DNA of 52,643 nucleotides, from the NCBI GenBank assembly GCA_017514975.1, contig JAFWIF010000032.1, positions 1 through 52,643 of the forward strand, read 5' to 3'. This DNA is from Candidatus Saccharimonadota bacterium. GTDB lineage: Bacteria; Patescibacteriota; Saccharimonadia; Saccharimonadales; Saccharimonadaceae. Made by a program: the position numbers and the translations under genes. Shown here piece by piece: positions 34,990 through 43,586 of the stretch (its first letter is position 1; the number at the start of each line of letters is the position of its first letter). The notes beneath the pieces were generated by a model that was not told where the DNA came from, searched no databases, and saw only the letters and a program-made list of their open reading frames with translations.

Positions 34990-37206
34990 ATGTCTACTTT
35001 TGACGCAGAATGGCGCAACGGTCACTATACCCCCTCTAACCGTCAAATCAACATCTCACCCTACGGACAGACCTACACGCACTCCCCTTCCCCAAAAAAC
35101 CGCAAAAACCACAAGCTCCGTCTTGGCATCGTCATTGTTCTTGCTATCCTCGCTTTAGCCGGCGGCACTACTGCCATCATGCAATTTCACTCCAATCAAC
35201 AGACCAATGCCGCTACTACCCAAACTACTGATTTTGACACTGCTCTTGCTAACGCTAAAAAGCTCAACGGTCTTACCGTCACCACTACCAAACAAACTAA
35301 AGCCGTCAAAAACAGCGCCGAGGCTCAAGCGCTAATCGACGCCGAGACTCAAAAACTCACCCAAGCCATCGCTACGCAAACCGCCAACAATAAAACCTAT
35401 GAAAACCGCTCCAAAGATCCAAATTATATCTTCCATAAACTTACCGATCAAAACAAAGCCGACGGCTACACCCCTGAAATACTCTGGAAATTCCTCAATG
35501 ACAACGGCATCACAAATGTAAAAGATTTATATCCTATCGAGCTTCCCAATATCTACGAAACAAAAGTCGCTCCAATTACCAATGCTACCCGCATTACAAG
35601 CACTCGCCAAAAAGACCTACTAAACTGGGGCCTCGAAGCTGGCGCCATCATCTATAATATCCGGCAAGGCGATTACTATATCTTCCCCAACGCCCTGAAA
35701 GATAACAATAATAAATCCGTCGATATTAAATTCACTATCAAAAACTTTACCGTATATGAAGACGCACTCCAGCCGATGATGGTACGAGACACTATGGGCT
35801 TCTCTATTGGCGGCGGCGTCTCAAGCGTCACTTGGGATATCTCGTTCTTATATCACGACACCCAGCAACCTTTTACCGCTAATTTTATCTGGCTCAACCA
35901 CGACCTCGACGGCGGCGGCTGGGGCCTACTCAAACATTGGGGCGGCGACTTCAGCTGGCCCGCCGTAACAGGTGCCCACGGCCAAGCTTTCAAATCTCCT
36001 AACACCGCCCAATTTACGCCCTCCAAATCTGCCGTCAAAGCCATACCTTACCAAGGTAGCACTATTTATGCTGGCTCCCTCCTCACCGAAGGCGGCGAAA
36101 TATATAACATTGATCCACCTCACGTCCAAGGACAAGTCCTGTCCCTGCTTAAAAACAAAAATTCCTTTGAATACACTTTCTATTCCGATGTCAGCATGGA
36201 CCTCACGCGCTCAAGTAAGCTCGGAGACGCCGATTATTCGCAATTAGTCGACAACGGCGTTACTCTCCCTGCCACTCCGCTATCTCAAGCAACTATCGAC
36301 GCTTGGGCTGCGCGCAATCGCCAAGCCGTCGCCAACAATGAACTTTTCTATCGTACCGCATCTGGATGGGACGCCGATTACGATCATTTAGTCGACTCAT
36401 GGGCCTACGTTGGCTTTGCTGGCGACATGCTAAATATGCAATTACCCAACCTTACCACGTCTTCCGTCTCGGTTACCGAGTACACCTTCACTCAGAAAAC
36501 CACCGTCAACTATGTCGACATAACAACCAATAAAACTCTCACCTCAACGACCGCTACCGGCAATCCAAACGCCACTTTTACTTGCAAAGACGATACAAAA
36601 GTTACAAACTACATCAATACCGGCTATGACTTTGTCAGCACTAACTGTCCTACCACGCCAAAATTTGACTCTAATCTCGACTCTGATCAAAGTTATATCG
36701 TTTACCTAACTCCCCATATCGAAGAAATCCCACACGACAACCCAAAAGAAGGAGGAACGCCCACTGATCGCCCCAAAGTCAAATATCCAGACGGTGTCGA
36801 CGAGGCTGACCTAATCAAAGAAGTCACTCGTACTATCTATTACGTCTACCACGATGGTCGCACCGCTTCAGAACCAGTCGTCCAAAAAACTATCCTCACC
36901 AGAGATGCCGTCTTTAATTACGTTACCAAAGAAGTCGAATACAGCGACTGGACTGTTGCAAAACTCGACTCAGTCAAATCTCCAACAATCGCCGGTCACA
37001 CCGTCGACATCAACAATGTTGATGGCATTGACATCTCCATCAAAGACGAACCCGAAAACGTCACCGTTACCTATACCCCCGAACAACTAACTGTCGCAAA
37101 CCCAAAAACCAAAGACACATCTAACCTCCCCTTAATTCTCGCAATCTCCATACCCGCCACCTCTGCCATGTTCGCCTCTCTGTTCTTCTTCCTCCGCCGC
37201 CGCTAA
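34990..37206 (+). CDS. Mucin-binding-type (MucBP/Mub) sortase-anchored adhesin
   Basis: 738 residues. A 45-residue polar basic N-terminus precedes one hydrophobic segment (about 45-66), which may be an unusually long signal peptide or a membrane anchor. A helical region and a large beta-rich domain follow (about 200-490; GGGVSSVTWDISFLYHD, HDLDGGGWGLLKHWGGDFSW), then a MucBP-like domain (TVNYVDITTNKTL, about 500-575) and a Mub B2-like domain (TRTIYYVYHDGRTA, VTKEVEYSDWTV, VKSPTIAGHTVD; about 610-700). The end is a sorting signal: NPKTKD, hydrophobic helix, RRR. MucBP and Mub domains bind mucins or glycans, consistent with adhesion to a host surface or host bacterium. Confidence 0.85.
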   Translation: MSTFDAEWRNGHYTPSNRQINISPYGQTYTHSPSPKNRKNHKLRLGIVIVLAILALAGGTTAIMQFHSNQQTNAATTQTTDFDTALANAKKLNGLTVTTTKQTKAVKNSAEAQALIDAETQKLTQAIATQTANNKTYENRSKDPNYIFHKLTDQNKADGYTPEILWKFLNDNGITNVKDLYPIELPNIYETKVAPITNATRITSTRQKDLLNWGLEAGAIIYNIRQGDYYIFPNALKDNNNKSVDIKFTIKNFTVYEDALQPMMVRDTMGFSIGGGVSSVTWDISFLYHDTQQPFTANFIWLNHDLDGGGWGLLKHWGGDFSWPAVTGAHGQAFKSPNTAQFTPSKSAVKAIPYQGSTIYAGSLLTEGGEIYNIDPPHVQGQVLSLLKNKNSFEYTFYSDVSMDLTRSSKLGDADYSQLVDNGVTLPATPLSQATIDAWAARNRQAVANNELFYRTASGWDADYDHLVDSWAYVGFAGDMLNMQLPNLTTSSVSVTEYTFTQKTTVNYVDITTNKTLTSTTATGNPNATFTCKDDTKVTNYINTGYDFVSTNCPTTPKFDSNLDSDQSYIVYLTPHIEEIPHDNPKEGGTPTDRPKVKYPDGVDEADLIKEVTRTIYYVYHDGRTASEPVVQKTILTRDAVFNYVTKEVEYSDWTVAKLDSVKSPTIAGHTVDINNVDGIDISIKDEPENVTVTYTPEQLTVANPKTKDTSNLPLILAISIPATSAMFASLFFFLRRR

Positions 37207-37229
37207 TCAAGAGCACACCCAATTCGCAC

Positions 37230-37264
37230 ATCACGGCATTTCTCGATTCGAGATTTGCCGTGAT
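37230..37264. terminator. Bidirectional terminator between the adhesin gene and dnaE
   Basis: ATCACGGCA (37230-37238) pairs with TGCCGTGAT (37256-37264) around an inner TCTCG/CGAGA stem, with T-rich sequence on the plus side. The convergent dnaE stop overlaps its right end. Confidence 0.85.
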
Positions 37265-40200
37265 TATTTTGCTACTACGTTCTCTTCCCCAAAAATCTCC
37301 GCCAACCCCACCGCCAACTCGTCGCCAATCTCACATTTAAACGGCATCCGCATAGCCTTTTTCTCGTCACCTTCACCAATAACCAAAATTACCTCCGAAA
37401 GCCCAGGAAACCTTCCGCATGTCTCCTTCAGCCTCACTAACGCTTTCTGGTCCGACGGATCCAATATCTTTACAAACATTTTTTTCATTTTTACTGGTTG
37501 CGCCATCACATCACTCTCCGTCGTTCTAAAATGCGTCACTGGCTTTTCCGACCCTCGTCGACCTCCCCTAATAGCGCTATTTTGACCACCGCTCGCCACT
37601 CCTTCCGCCGAAGTCCGTCCTCGCCTGGTCGCGGCAACTCCCTTCGTCGGCACTTTCAGTTTTGCTCCCGATGCCACATAATTTTTTAGCTCATCATCCG
37701 TCACGATACTGATTTCTTCAACATTCACCTTTGCTTCGTCTGTCAACACCCCGTCCCTATCTTTCGCATTCACTTTCCCTGTCACCTTTACGACCGCATC
37801 TTGCACCAATTTCGCCCCAAATTGCTCATAAACCGACGGAAATACAATTGCCTCTATCTCGGTTGCCTTATCTTCAATTTTAATAAATGCCATTTTCGAA
37901 CCGCTCTTCGTCACTAGAGACCGCACATCAGTTATGATACCGCCAACAATCACCGTCGCCCCGTCAATTTGCGGTTTTATTTCCGCTATCGGCATCGTCT
38001 GCTCTTCAAAATATACTTCGTATTTATCTAGCGGATGCGCCGAAATATATAACCCCATCAATTCTCTTTCCCACATCAACTGTTCTTTTTCCGTATATTG
38101 CGACGGTGCTTTCTGGATTTCAACCTCCGGAATTTCCGCTACCGCCCCCATCGCTCCAAACAAATCCGTCTGTCCACTCGCCATGTCTTTCTGCAATTTT
38201 GCCCCATACGCCTGCACTTTCTCAAGATTGAACAACAAATCGCTCCTATCACCAAATTTATCAAATGCACCCGTCTTAATCGCTGCTTCCCAACTCTTTT
38301 TATTAAATTTTGTACCGTTTACCCTTTTCGCAAAATCACAAACCGATTTAAACTTCCCGTTCTTATCTCTCTCCTCAATCACTTCCTCCGCCAACGCCTT
38401 CCCCATCCCCTTAATCGCCGCCAGACCAAAACGAATCGTTTTCGATTTTCCAACCGTCGCAAAATCCGCATAACTCTCATTAATATCCGGCCCCAACACT
38501 TTCATTCCCATTCTTTTACATTCCGTCATCTCAATCGCCAACCTGTCCGTCCACCTCATGTCCGCCGTCATCAACGCCGCCATAAACGCTTCTGGATAAT
38601 ACGCCTTTAGATACGCCGTCCAATACGCCACCATCGCATAACACGCCGCATGACTTTTATTAAAACAGTAATTTGCAAAATCTAACAGTTGATCCCAAAA
38701 TTTATTCGCAATTTCTTCCGTCGCCCCGCCAACCTTTACCGCACCTTCAATAAATTGCGGCTTCACCTGCTCCATAAGTTTAATTTTTTTCTTACCGACA
38801 GCCTTACGCAAAGTGTCCGCCTGCCCACCAGTAAACCCGCACCATTCCTTCGACGCCTGCATGAACTGTTCCTGATAAATCAAAATCCCATACGTACTCT
38901 TCAAAGAATTTTCCAAACCAGGATGCAGATAGGTAATTTTTTCTTCACCATGCTTGCGTTTTATAAAGCTCTCAATAAACTGCATCGGCCCAGGCCTATA
39001 CAGTGCGTTCATCGCAATCAAATCATCAAACTGCGTCGGCTTCAATTCCCGCAAATACCGCTTCATTCCTGCCGATTCAAATTGGAACACTCCAGTCGTA
39101 TCACCTCTCTGGAAAAGCTTATAGACTTCCGGATCATCAAGCGGCAGTTCTCCCATCACTATTTTCTTGCCATGAACTTTTTTGATAATCCTTAACGCCT
39201 GCTGAATTACGGACAAATTAGATAAACCCAAAAAATCCATCTTCAAAAGCCCCAACTCCTCAACTTGCGTCATTGGAAATTGCGTCGCTAGCGGCCCTTT
39301 CGCCGATACTTCTAACGGCAAAAACTTCACCAAATCGTCCGGAGCAATCACCACACCACACGCGTGTACCCCATGACTCCGAATCGTCCCCTCAAGCCGC
39401 ATCGCAAAATCAATCACCTCTTTACTCGTTGGGTTCGTCTCGTACTCCTTTTTAAGGTCCGGTTCTTCCCTAATTGCATCCTTCAACTTCACGTGCCTAC
39501 CCATTATCGGGTCTGGCACTAACTTCGCTAGCCTATCCGCTTCCGCATACGGCACCTCTAACACTCTCGCCACATCTCGCACCGCATTCTTTGCCATCAT
39601 TTTTCCAAACGTTACAATATTACTTACGCGCGCATCGCCATATTTTTTCGTACAGTATTCAATTACCTCATCGCGCCTAGTATCCTGAATATCCGTGTCG
39701 ATATCTGGCATCGAAATACGGTCCGGATTCAGAAATCGCTCAAAAAGCAAATCATATTCCAAGGGGTTCAAATCAGTAATATGAATCGCATACGCCAACA
39801 ACGAACCCGCCGCAGAACCACGCCCGGGCCCATAAATAATTCCTTGCCCTTTCCCCCAGTTAATAAAATCCTGCACAATCAAAAAGTACCCATTGTAACC
39901 CATTTTATCTACAATCGACAATTCGTAGTCAATTCGTTCTAAAACTTCTTTGTCTAATAGCGGCCGTATTTCCTCAACCGTCTTCTTTTTTGACTCTTCC
40001 TTCGTTAAAATACCATATCGCTCCGCCAGCCCCTGAAACACAATCCTATCAAGGTACTCCTTCTCAGTTTCCCCAGTTTCTATTGGAAATTTCGGAATTA
40101 AAATCCTCCCCAAGTCCAATTCCACACAGCACGAATCTGCAATCTTTTTCGTATTTCGCACCGCTTCCGGACAGGTCTTTTCCCAACGCGCAATCAATTC

Positions 40201-40989
40201 GTCTGGCGGAATTACGTGCAATTCAAATTCCTTCAAGCTCATTCGATTTTCTTCGGATATTTTACTTCCCGTTCCAACACACAACAAAACCTCGTGCGTA
40301 TCTCTATCTTCGTGTTTTAAATAATGCGCATCGCACGTTACAACTAGCGGCAGCTTCATCTCTTTCGCCAGCTTCATAAAGGCATTGTTTATTTTTTCTT
40401 GCACGTCCCAATGCGTATTCGATTCTGGATGACCATGATCCTGCATTTCTAGATAAAATCTATCCTTAAACGTTGTCGCGTACCATTCAATTAATTTTTT
40501 TGCTCTATCTAAATCATCATTCCGCACCGCCGTTGAAATTTCACTCCCCGCACACCCAGACAGACAAATTATCCCCTCGTTATATTTTTCCATCACTTCA
40601 TGATCGATGCGTGGCTTATAGTACTTCCCTCTCATTTCAGCCTCGGTCATCAATCGACATAAATTCTCAAAACCAACATTATTCTGCGCTAACAACGTCA
40701 CATGGAAACGTTCTTTATCATGCGCCGGATCCCTATCCTCCATTCGCCGCGCCGCCACATACGCTTCGAGACCCAAAATCGGCTTTATTCCTTCGTTCTT
40801 ACATTCTTTATATAACTCAATCAATCCCGACATTGTGCCATGATCTGTTACTGCCACTGCTTCCATCCCCGTTTCCTTCACGAAAGCTACTAGCTCGTCA
40901 ATCTTCGTCAAACCGTCAAGTAAAGAATAGTGGGTATGGTTATGCAAGTGCACATAATCGCACGGTTTTAATTTTTCCTCCTTAGCCAT
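37264..40989 (-). CDS. dnaE: DNA polymerase III subunit alpha
   Basis: 1241 residues, DnaE1 length. It is the replicative polymerase. The PHP domain opens with HLHNHTHYSLLDG; the polymerase active site has PDIDTDIQDTRRDEVIEY and the GPGRGSAAGSLLAYA finger region; FNKSHAACYAMVAYWTAYLKAYYPEAF leads into the HhH and OB domains (VIVGGIITDVRSLVTKSGSKMAFIKIED). An Arg/Gly-rich linker separates a small C-terminal domain. No intein or frameshift is seen. Confidence 0.97.
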   Translation of the reverse strand: MAKEEKLKPCDYVHLHNHTHYSLLDGLTKIDELVAFVKETGMEAVAVTDHGTMSGLIELYKECKNEGIKPILGLEAYVAARRMEDRDPAHDKERFHVTLLAQNNVGFENLCRLMTEAEMRGKYYKPRIDHEVMEKYNEGIICLSGCAGSEISTAVRNDDLDRAKKLIEWYATTFKDRFYLEMQDHGHPESNTHWDVQEKINNAFMKLAKEMKLPLVVTCDAHYLKHEDRDTHEVLLCVGTGSKISEENRMSLKEFELHVIPPDELIARWEKTCPEAVRNTKKIADSCCVELDLGRILIPKFPIETGETEKEYLDRIVFQGLAERYGILTKEESKKKTVEEIRPLLDKEVLERIDYELSIVDKMGYNGYFLIVQDFINWGKGQGIIYGPGRGSAAGSLLAYAIHITDLNPLEYDLLFERFLNPDRISMPDIDTDIQDTRRDEVIEYCTKKYGDARVSNIVTFGKMMAKNAVRDVARVLEVPYAEADRLAKLVPDPIMGRHVKLKDAIREEPDLKKEYETNPTSKEVIDFAMRLEGTIRSHGVHACGVVIAPDDLVKFLPLEVSAKGPLATQFPMTQVEELGLLKMDFLGLSNLSVIQQALRIIKKVHGKKIVMGELPLDDPEVYKLFQRGDTTGVFQFESAGMKRYLRELKPTQFDDLIAMNALYRPGPMQFIESFIKRKHGEEKITYLHPGLENSLKSTYGILIYQEQFMQASKEWCGFTGGQADTLRKAVGKKKIKLMEQVKPQFIEGAVKVGGATEEIANKFWDQLLDFANYCFNKSHAACYAMVAYWTAYLKAYYPEAFMAALMTADMRWTDRLAIEMTECKRMGMKVLGPDINESYADFATVGKSKTIRFGLAAIKGMGKALAEEVIEERDKNGKFKSVCDFAKRVNGTKFNKKSWEAAIKTGAFDKFGDRSDLLFNLEKVQAYGAKLQKDMASGQTDLFGAMGAVAEIPEVEIQKAPSQYTEKEQLMWERELMGLYISAHPLDKYEVYFEEQTMPIAEIKPQIDGATVIVGGIITDVRSLVTKSGSKMAFIKIEDKATEIEAIVFPSVYEQFGAKLVQDAVVKVTGKVNAKDRDGVLTDEAKVNVEEISIVTDDELKNYVASGAKLKVPTKGVAATRRGRTSAEGVASGGQNSAIRGGRRGSEKPVTHFRTTESDVMAQPVKMKKMFVKILDPSDQKALVRLKETCGRFPGLSEVILVIGEGDEKKAMRMPFKCEIGDELAVGLAEIFGEENVVAK

Positions 40990-41027
40990 ACCTATATTCT
41001 ACCACGGATACTCGGCCCGTTGTTTCT

Positions 41028-41975
41028 CTATCTCAGCTTGTCGACCACTAGCTTAATAAAAATACCAACCACTCCTATAAACATTATTGTCAGAGCAACT
41101 TTTTTCACCGGAAACGCTCTCGCCTCCTTTTCATGCGAACTCTCCGCTTCCACAACCTGATTCGACGCAGAATCACCATCACTTTCACTCTCTATATCTT
41201 TATCTATCGCTCCATCTATCTCGGCCTCTCCGTCCGAAATTAATTCCAACGCACCCAGCGCAACATCTCTATTCGCCTTAACACTATCATCGCAAGTCGA
41301 TAGAATAACTATTTTATCTACAGCGCCTATATCACTCCGAACTCTTTTAGCCTTGCTCTGAAAATATTGCACAATCGCATCATTCTCACCCTTCGCCAAC
41401 GCCGATAGCCCATAAACCTTCAAATCAAATGCACTCACTTCCGCATACGCTAAAATTTTCAGCCGATATACACCCTCTTCTGCGTATACTCTTCCTTCAC
41501 CATTATTCTCAAAAAAATCCGCGTCCTCAAATCTCGCCACATCTGAAAACATGCGATTTTTACTCATATGATGCCCATATAGAATACTATAGTCATCCAA
41601 AAAACTTCTATTTCTGTAGTCGAGTATGATACTACCCGCCGCCGCATACTCCTTTTTATAATCCAAATTCAAATATTCTGAATTGTCCGTACTTTGTAAA
41701 ATGGGATAATCAATATTAGTATTATCGACTTTTATCCAGCCAACTATATCCCCATTAATCTGTTTCAAATCTTTCAACGAAAAATCCCCACCATCATCTC
41801 TACTCGGCCTCAATCTCAGCACGTCATCTCCAAGATTCGCACTATCAACCACAGATACCGCATCATACAGCGCAAATCCGCCCAACGCAATCACGCCCAA
41901 AAACACCAAACTCGCAATGATCGTAATCGCGACATCTATTACCGAAATTACCTGACTAAGAATTTTTTTCAGCAT
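41028..41975 (-). CDS. Class B-type sortase (pilus operon)
   Basis: 315 residues. N-terminal membrane helix (about 12-38), then a sortase domain with the class B features INGDIVGWIKVDNTNIDYPI, GSIILDYRN, YGHHM (catalytic His135), ILSTCDD (Cys228) and ANRDV (Arg236). A second C-terminal helix (about 290-310) after an acidic linker is unusual for SrtB and more like pilin-polymerising sortases. In the Streptococcus pyogenes FCT region a class B sortase polymerises FctA pilin. This one overlaps the minor pilin gene by 20 bp, so pilus assembly is its likely job. It may also anchor the NPKT proteins, since it is the only sortase in view. Confidence 0.92.
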   Translation of the reverse strand: MLKKILSQVISVIDVAITIIASLVFLGVIALGGFALYDAVSVVDSANLGDDVLRLRPSRDDGGDFSLKDLKQINGDIVGWIKVDNTNIDYPILQSTDNSEYLNLDYKKEYAAAGSIILDYRNRSFLDDYSILYGHHMSKNRMFSDVARFEDADFFENNGEGRVYAEEGVYRLKILAYAEVSAFDLKVYGLSALAKGENDAIVQYFQSKAKRVRSDIGAVDKIVILSTCDDSVKANRDVALGALELISDGEAEIDGAIDKDIESESDGDSASNQVVEAESSHEKEARAFPVKKVALTIMFIGVVGIFIKLVVDKLR

Positions 41976-43014
41976 TCCGCTTTTTTGTCTTCATCAGTAA
42001 TCCAATCCCCGCACCACCGATACCAACCAACACTACAAACGGCCAAAAATTCATTAATATTCCAGTCAGCGCCACATCAAAATTCTTTTTATGCACAACT
42101 AGGATCATATTTTCAGCCCCATTCTCCGCTAAGCCAATCTTGCCAGAAAATATCACTTCTCTTCCATTAATTGTCGTCTGCCATTTTCTTGATCCAATTT
42201 TCTCCACCGACACATTTGTTCCGATTGGAATTTGCCCAAATCCACCATCGGCACAGGTCGGACAGCCGAGCCCAATTTTAGCCACTTGATCCGCCTTCAG
42301 ATATACATATACGTAATTATCGCCGCCTTCTTTGACCTCATAGAAATTCGTCGTCTCCACCTCTTCACCGTCAAACACCACTTTTGCATCTTGCCCAGAT
42401 ATTACGAATTTATCTCCAGGTTTTCCGTCAATAACTACCTTGTACTTAAAATATTCATCTTTATCAGCCTGAGCACCTTCAGTGCGCGTTTCGATCGCAA
42501 AATAAGTCATTTTCGTCACATTATCAAAAACAAGATTGGCCTTCTCTCCCTTATCATAATCCCAGCCCAAACCGTATACTGTTTTTACTAATTCGCCCAT
42601 CTTATATTTCATCTCAACAGAAATACGATATTTTTTCGCACTAACCGGATAATTAGTAGCATCACTCGAGAAAACCTCCTCTACATCATATTCGTACACG
42701 CCTTTTTCTCTATAAGTCGTGTCACTAAAGTCAATCACCACATCTTTTTCTACTTTACCGCTCTCATCGCTTTGCGCCCCACTAAAATCCACTATTACCT
42801 CAGATGGTTCATTCGCTGCCCCAGCAGGATTCGAGCTCTTTGGACTAATTCTCAACTTATAAGTATTCGTCATCGGATTTGCTACATTATTTACTAGCAC
42901 CTTAACATTTACCTTATCTGCACTGTCGGCATAGACAGCATAATTCGCAAAAATCCCCAGCCCTAAAGCTAGAAATAAACTCATTATATATAGTTTCCAA
43001 TTCGCTCTTTTCAT
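41956..43014 (-). CDS. FctA-like pilin, second subunit
   Basis: 352 residues: signal peptide (about 1-29, NYAVYADSADK), two Spy0128/FctA-type domains and a sorting signal with NFDVALTGI, hydrophobic helix and a KKRNAEKNS tail. Domain 1: VNNVANPMTNTYKLRI and VVIDFSDTTYREKGVYEYDV; domain 2 from MTYFAIETRTEG with DEYFKYKVVIDG. A pair of cysteines (GCPTCADGG) in domain 2 could form a disulfide. It follows the SipA-like gene by one base and may be the minor or base subunit. Lys/Asn/Glu positions suggest isopeptide bonds, not proven here. Confidence 0.85.
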   Translation of the reverse strand: MKRANWKLYIMSLFLALGLGIFANYAVYADSADKVNVKVLVNNVANPMTNTYKLRISPKSSNPAGAANEPSEVIVDFSGAQSDESGKVEKDVVIDFSDTTYREKGVYEYDVEEVFSSDATNYPVSAKKYRISVEMKYKMGELVKTVYGLGWDYDKGEKANLVFDNVTKMTYFAIETRTEGAQADKDEYFKYKVVIDGKPGDKFVISGQDAKVVFDGEEVETTNFYEVKEGGDNYVYVYLKADQVAKIGLGCPTCADGGFGQIPIGTNVSVEKIGSRKWQTTINGREVIFSGKIGLAENGAENMILVVHKKNFDVALTGILMNFWPFVVLVGIGGAGIGLLMKTKKRNAEKNS

Positions 43015-43015
43015 T

Positions 43016-43573
43016 TTATATATTTCTCACTTGAATTTTACCTATTACTTTTCCTGATATTTTACTAATCTCAACCCCTCCAAAACTCCTCGAATCCCCT
43101 AGATTGCTTCTCGCATCATTAAGCGTAAATACTGAACCATCCTCAACTCTGTACGGAAATTGAATAGCCGCCTTCTCATCTTTAATCGTCTCATAATAAA
43201 CAGTTTCTTCCTCGACATTCCCATCTATCAGCACTTCACCATCCTCATTAATATCAACCGTCTGCCCGCCCTCAGCCACTACTCTCTGTACCACCAGCTT
43301 TCCATCCTTCTCAAAGACCACTACATCCCCTCTCTTAAAACTATGTTCTATTCTTGAATAAATCAATAGCGCACCGTCTGCAATATTTGGTTTCATTCCT
43401 ACACCAGACATCGTCGTCAAGCCTATGATGAAACCAAAAATTACCACAAACAAACCAGCAATTACGCAAATTTTGACTAATAGCCGTATTGCTTTCCTTT
43501 TTAAAGAATCGTTAGACTCGCGTGGACGAACGGTCTTCTTACTAATTTTAAGTTCATTCGACCCTTCGTCCAC
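43016..43573 (-). CDS. SipA-like pilus assembly protein (signal peptidase I fold, catalytic residues lost)
   Basis: 185 residues from GTG 43573. An N-terminal helix (about 33-57) is followed by the type I signal peptidase fold: GMKPNIADGALL (box B), RGDVVVFEKDGK, QRVVAEGGQTVDI (box D) and FTLNDARSNLGDSRSFG (box E). The nucleophile Ser of SMxPT is Gly59, and the Lys of the KRV motif is Gln96, so it cannot act as a peptidase. Streptococcal SipA, encoded next to FctA, has also lost both residues and is needed for pilus polymerisation; the same chaperone-like role fits here. A TTG start at 43615 is possible but less likely: GTG has AAAGGA nine bases before it and begins just after the pilin stop. 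Confidence 0.88.
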   Translation of the reverse strand: MDEGSNELKISKKTVRPRESNDSLKRKAIRLLVKICVIAGLFVVIFGFIIGLTTMSGVGMKPNIADGALLIYSRIEHSFKRGDVVVFEKDGKLVVQRVVAEGGQTVDINEDGEVLIDGNVEEETVYYETIKDEKAAIQFPYRVEDGSVFTLNDARSNLGDSRSFGGVEISKISGKVIGKIQVRNI

Positions 43574-43586
43574 TTTGCCCGTTCCT

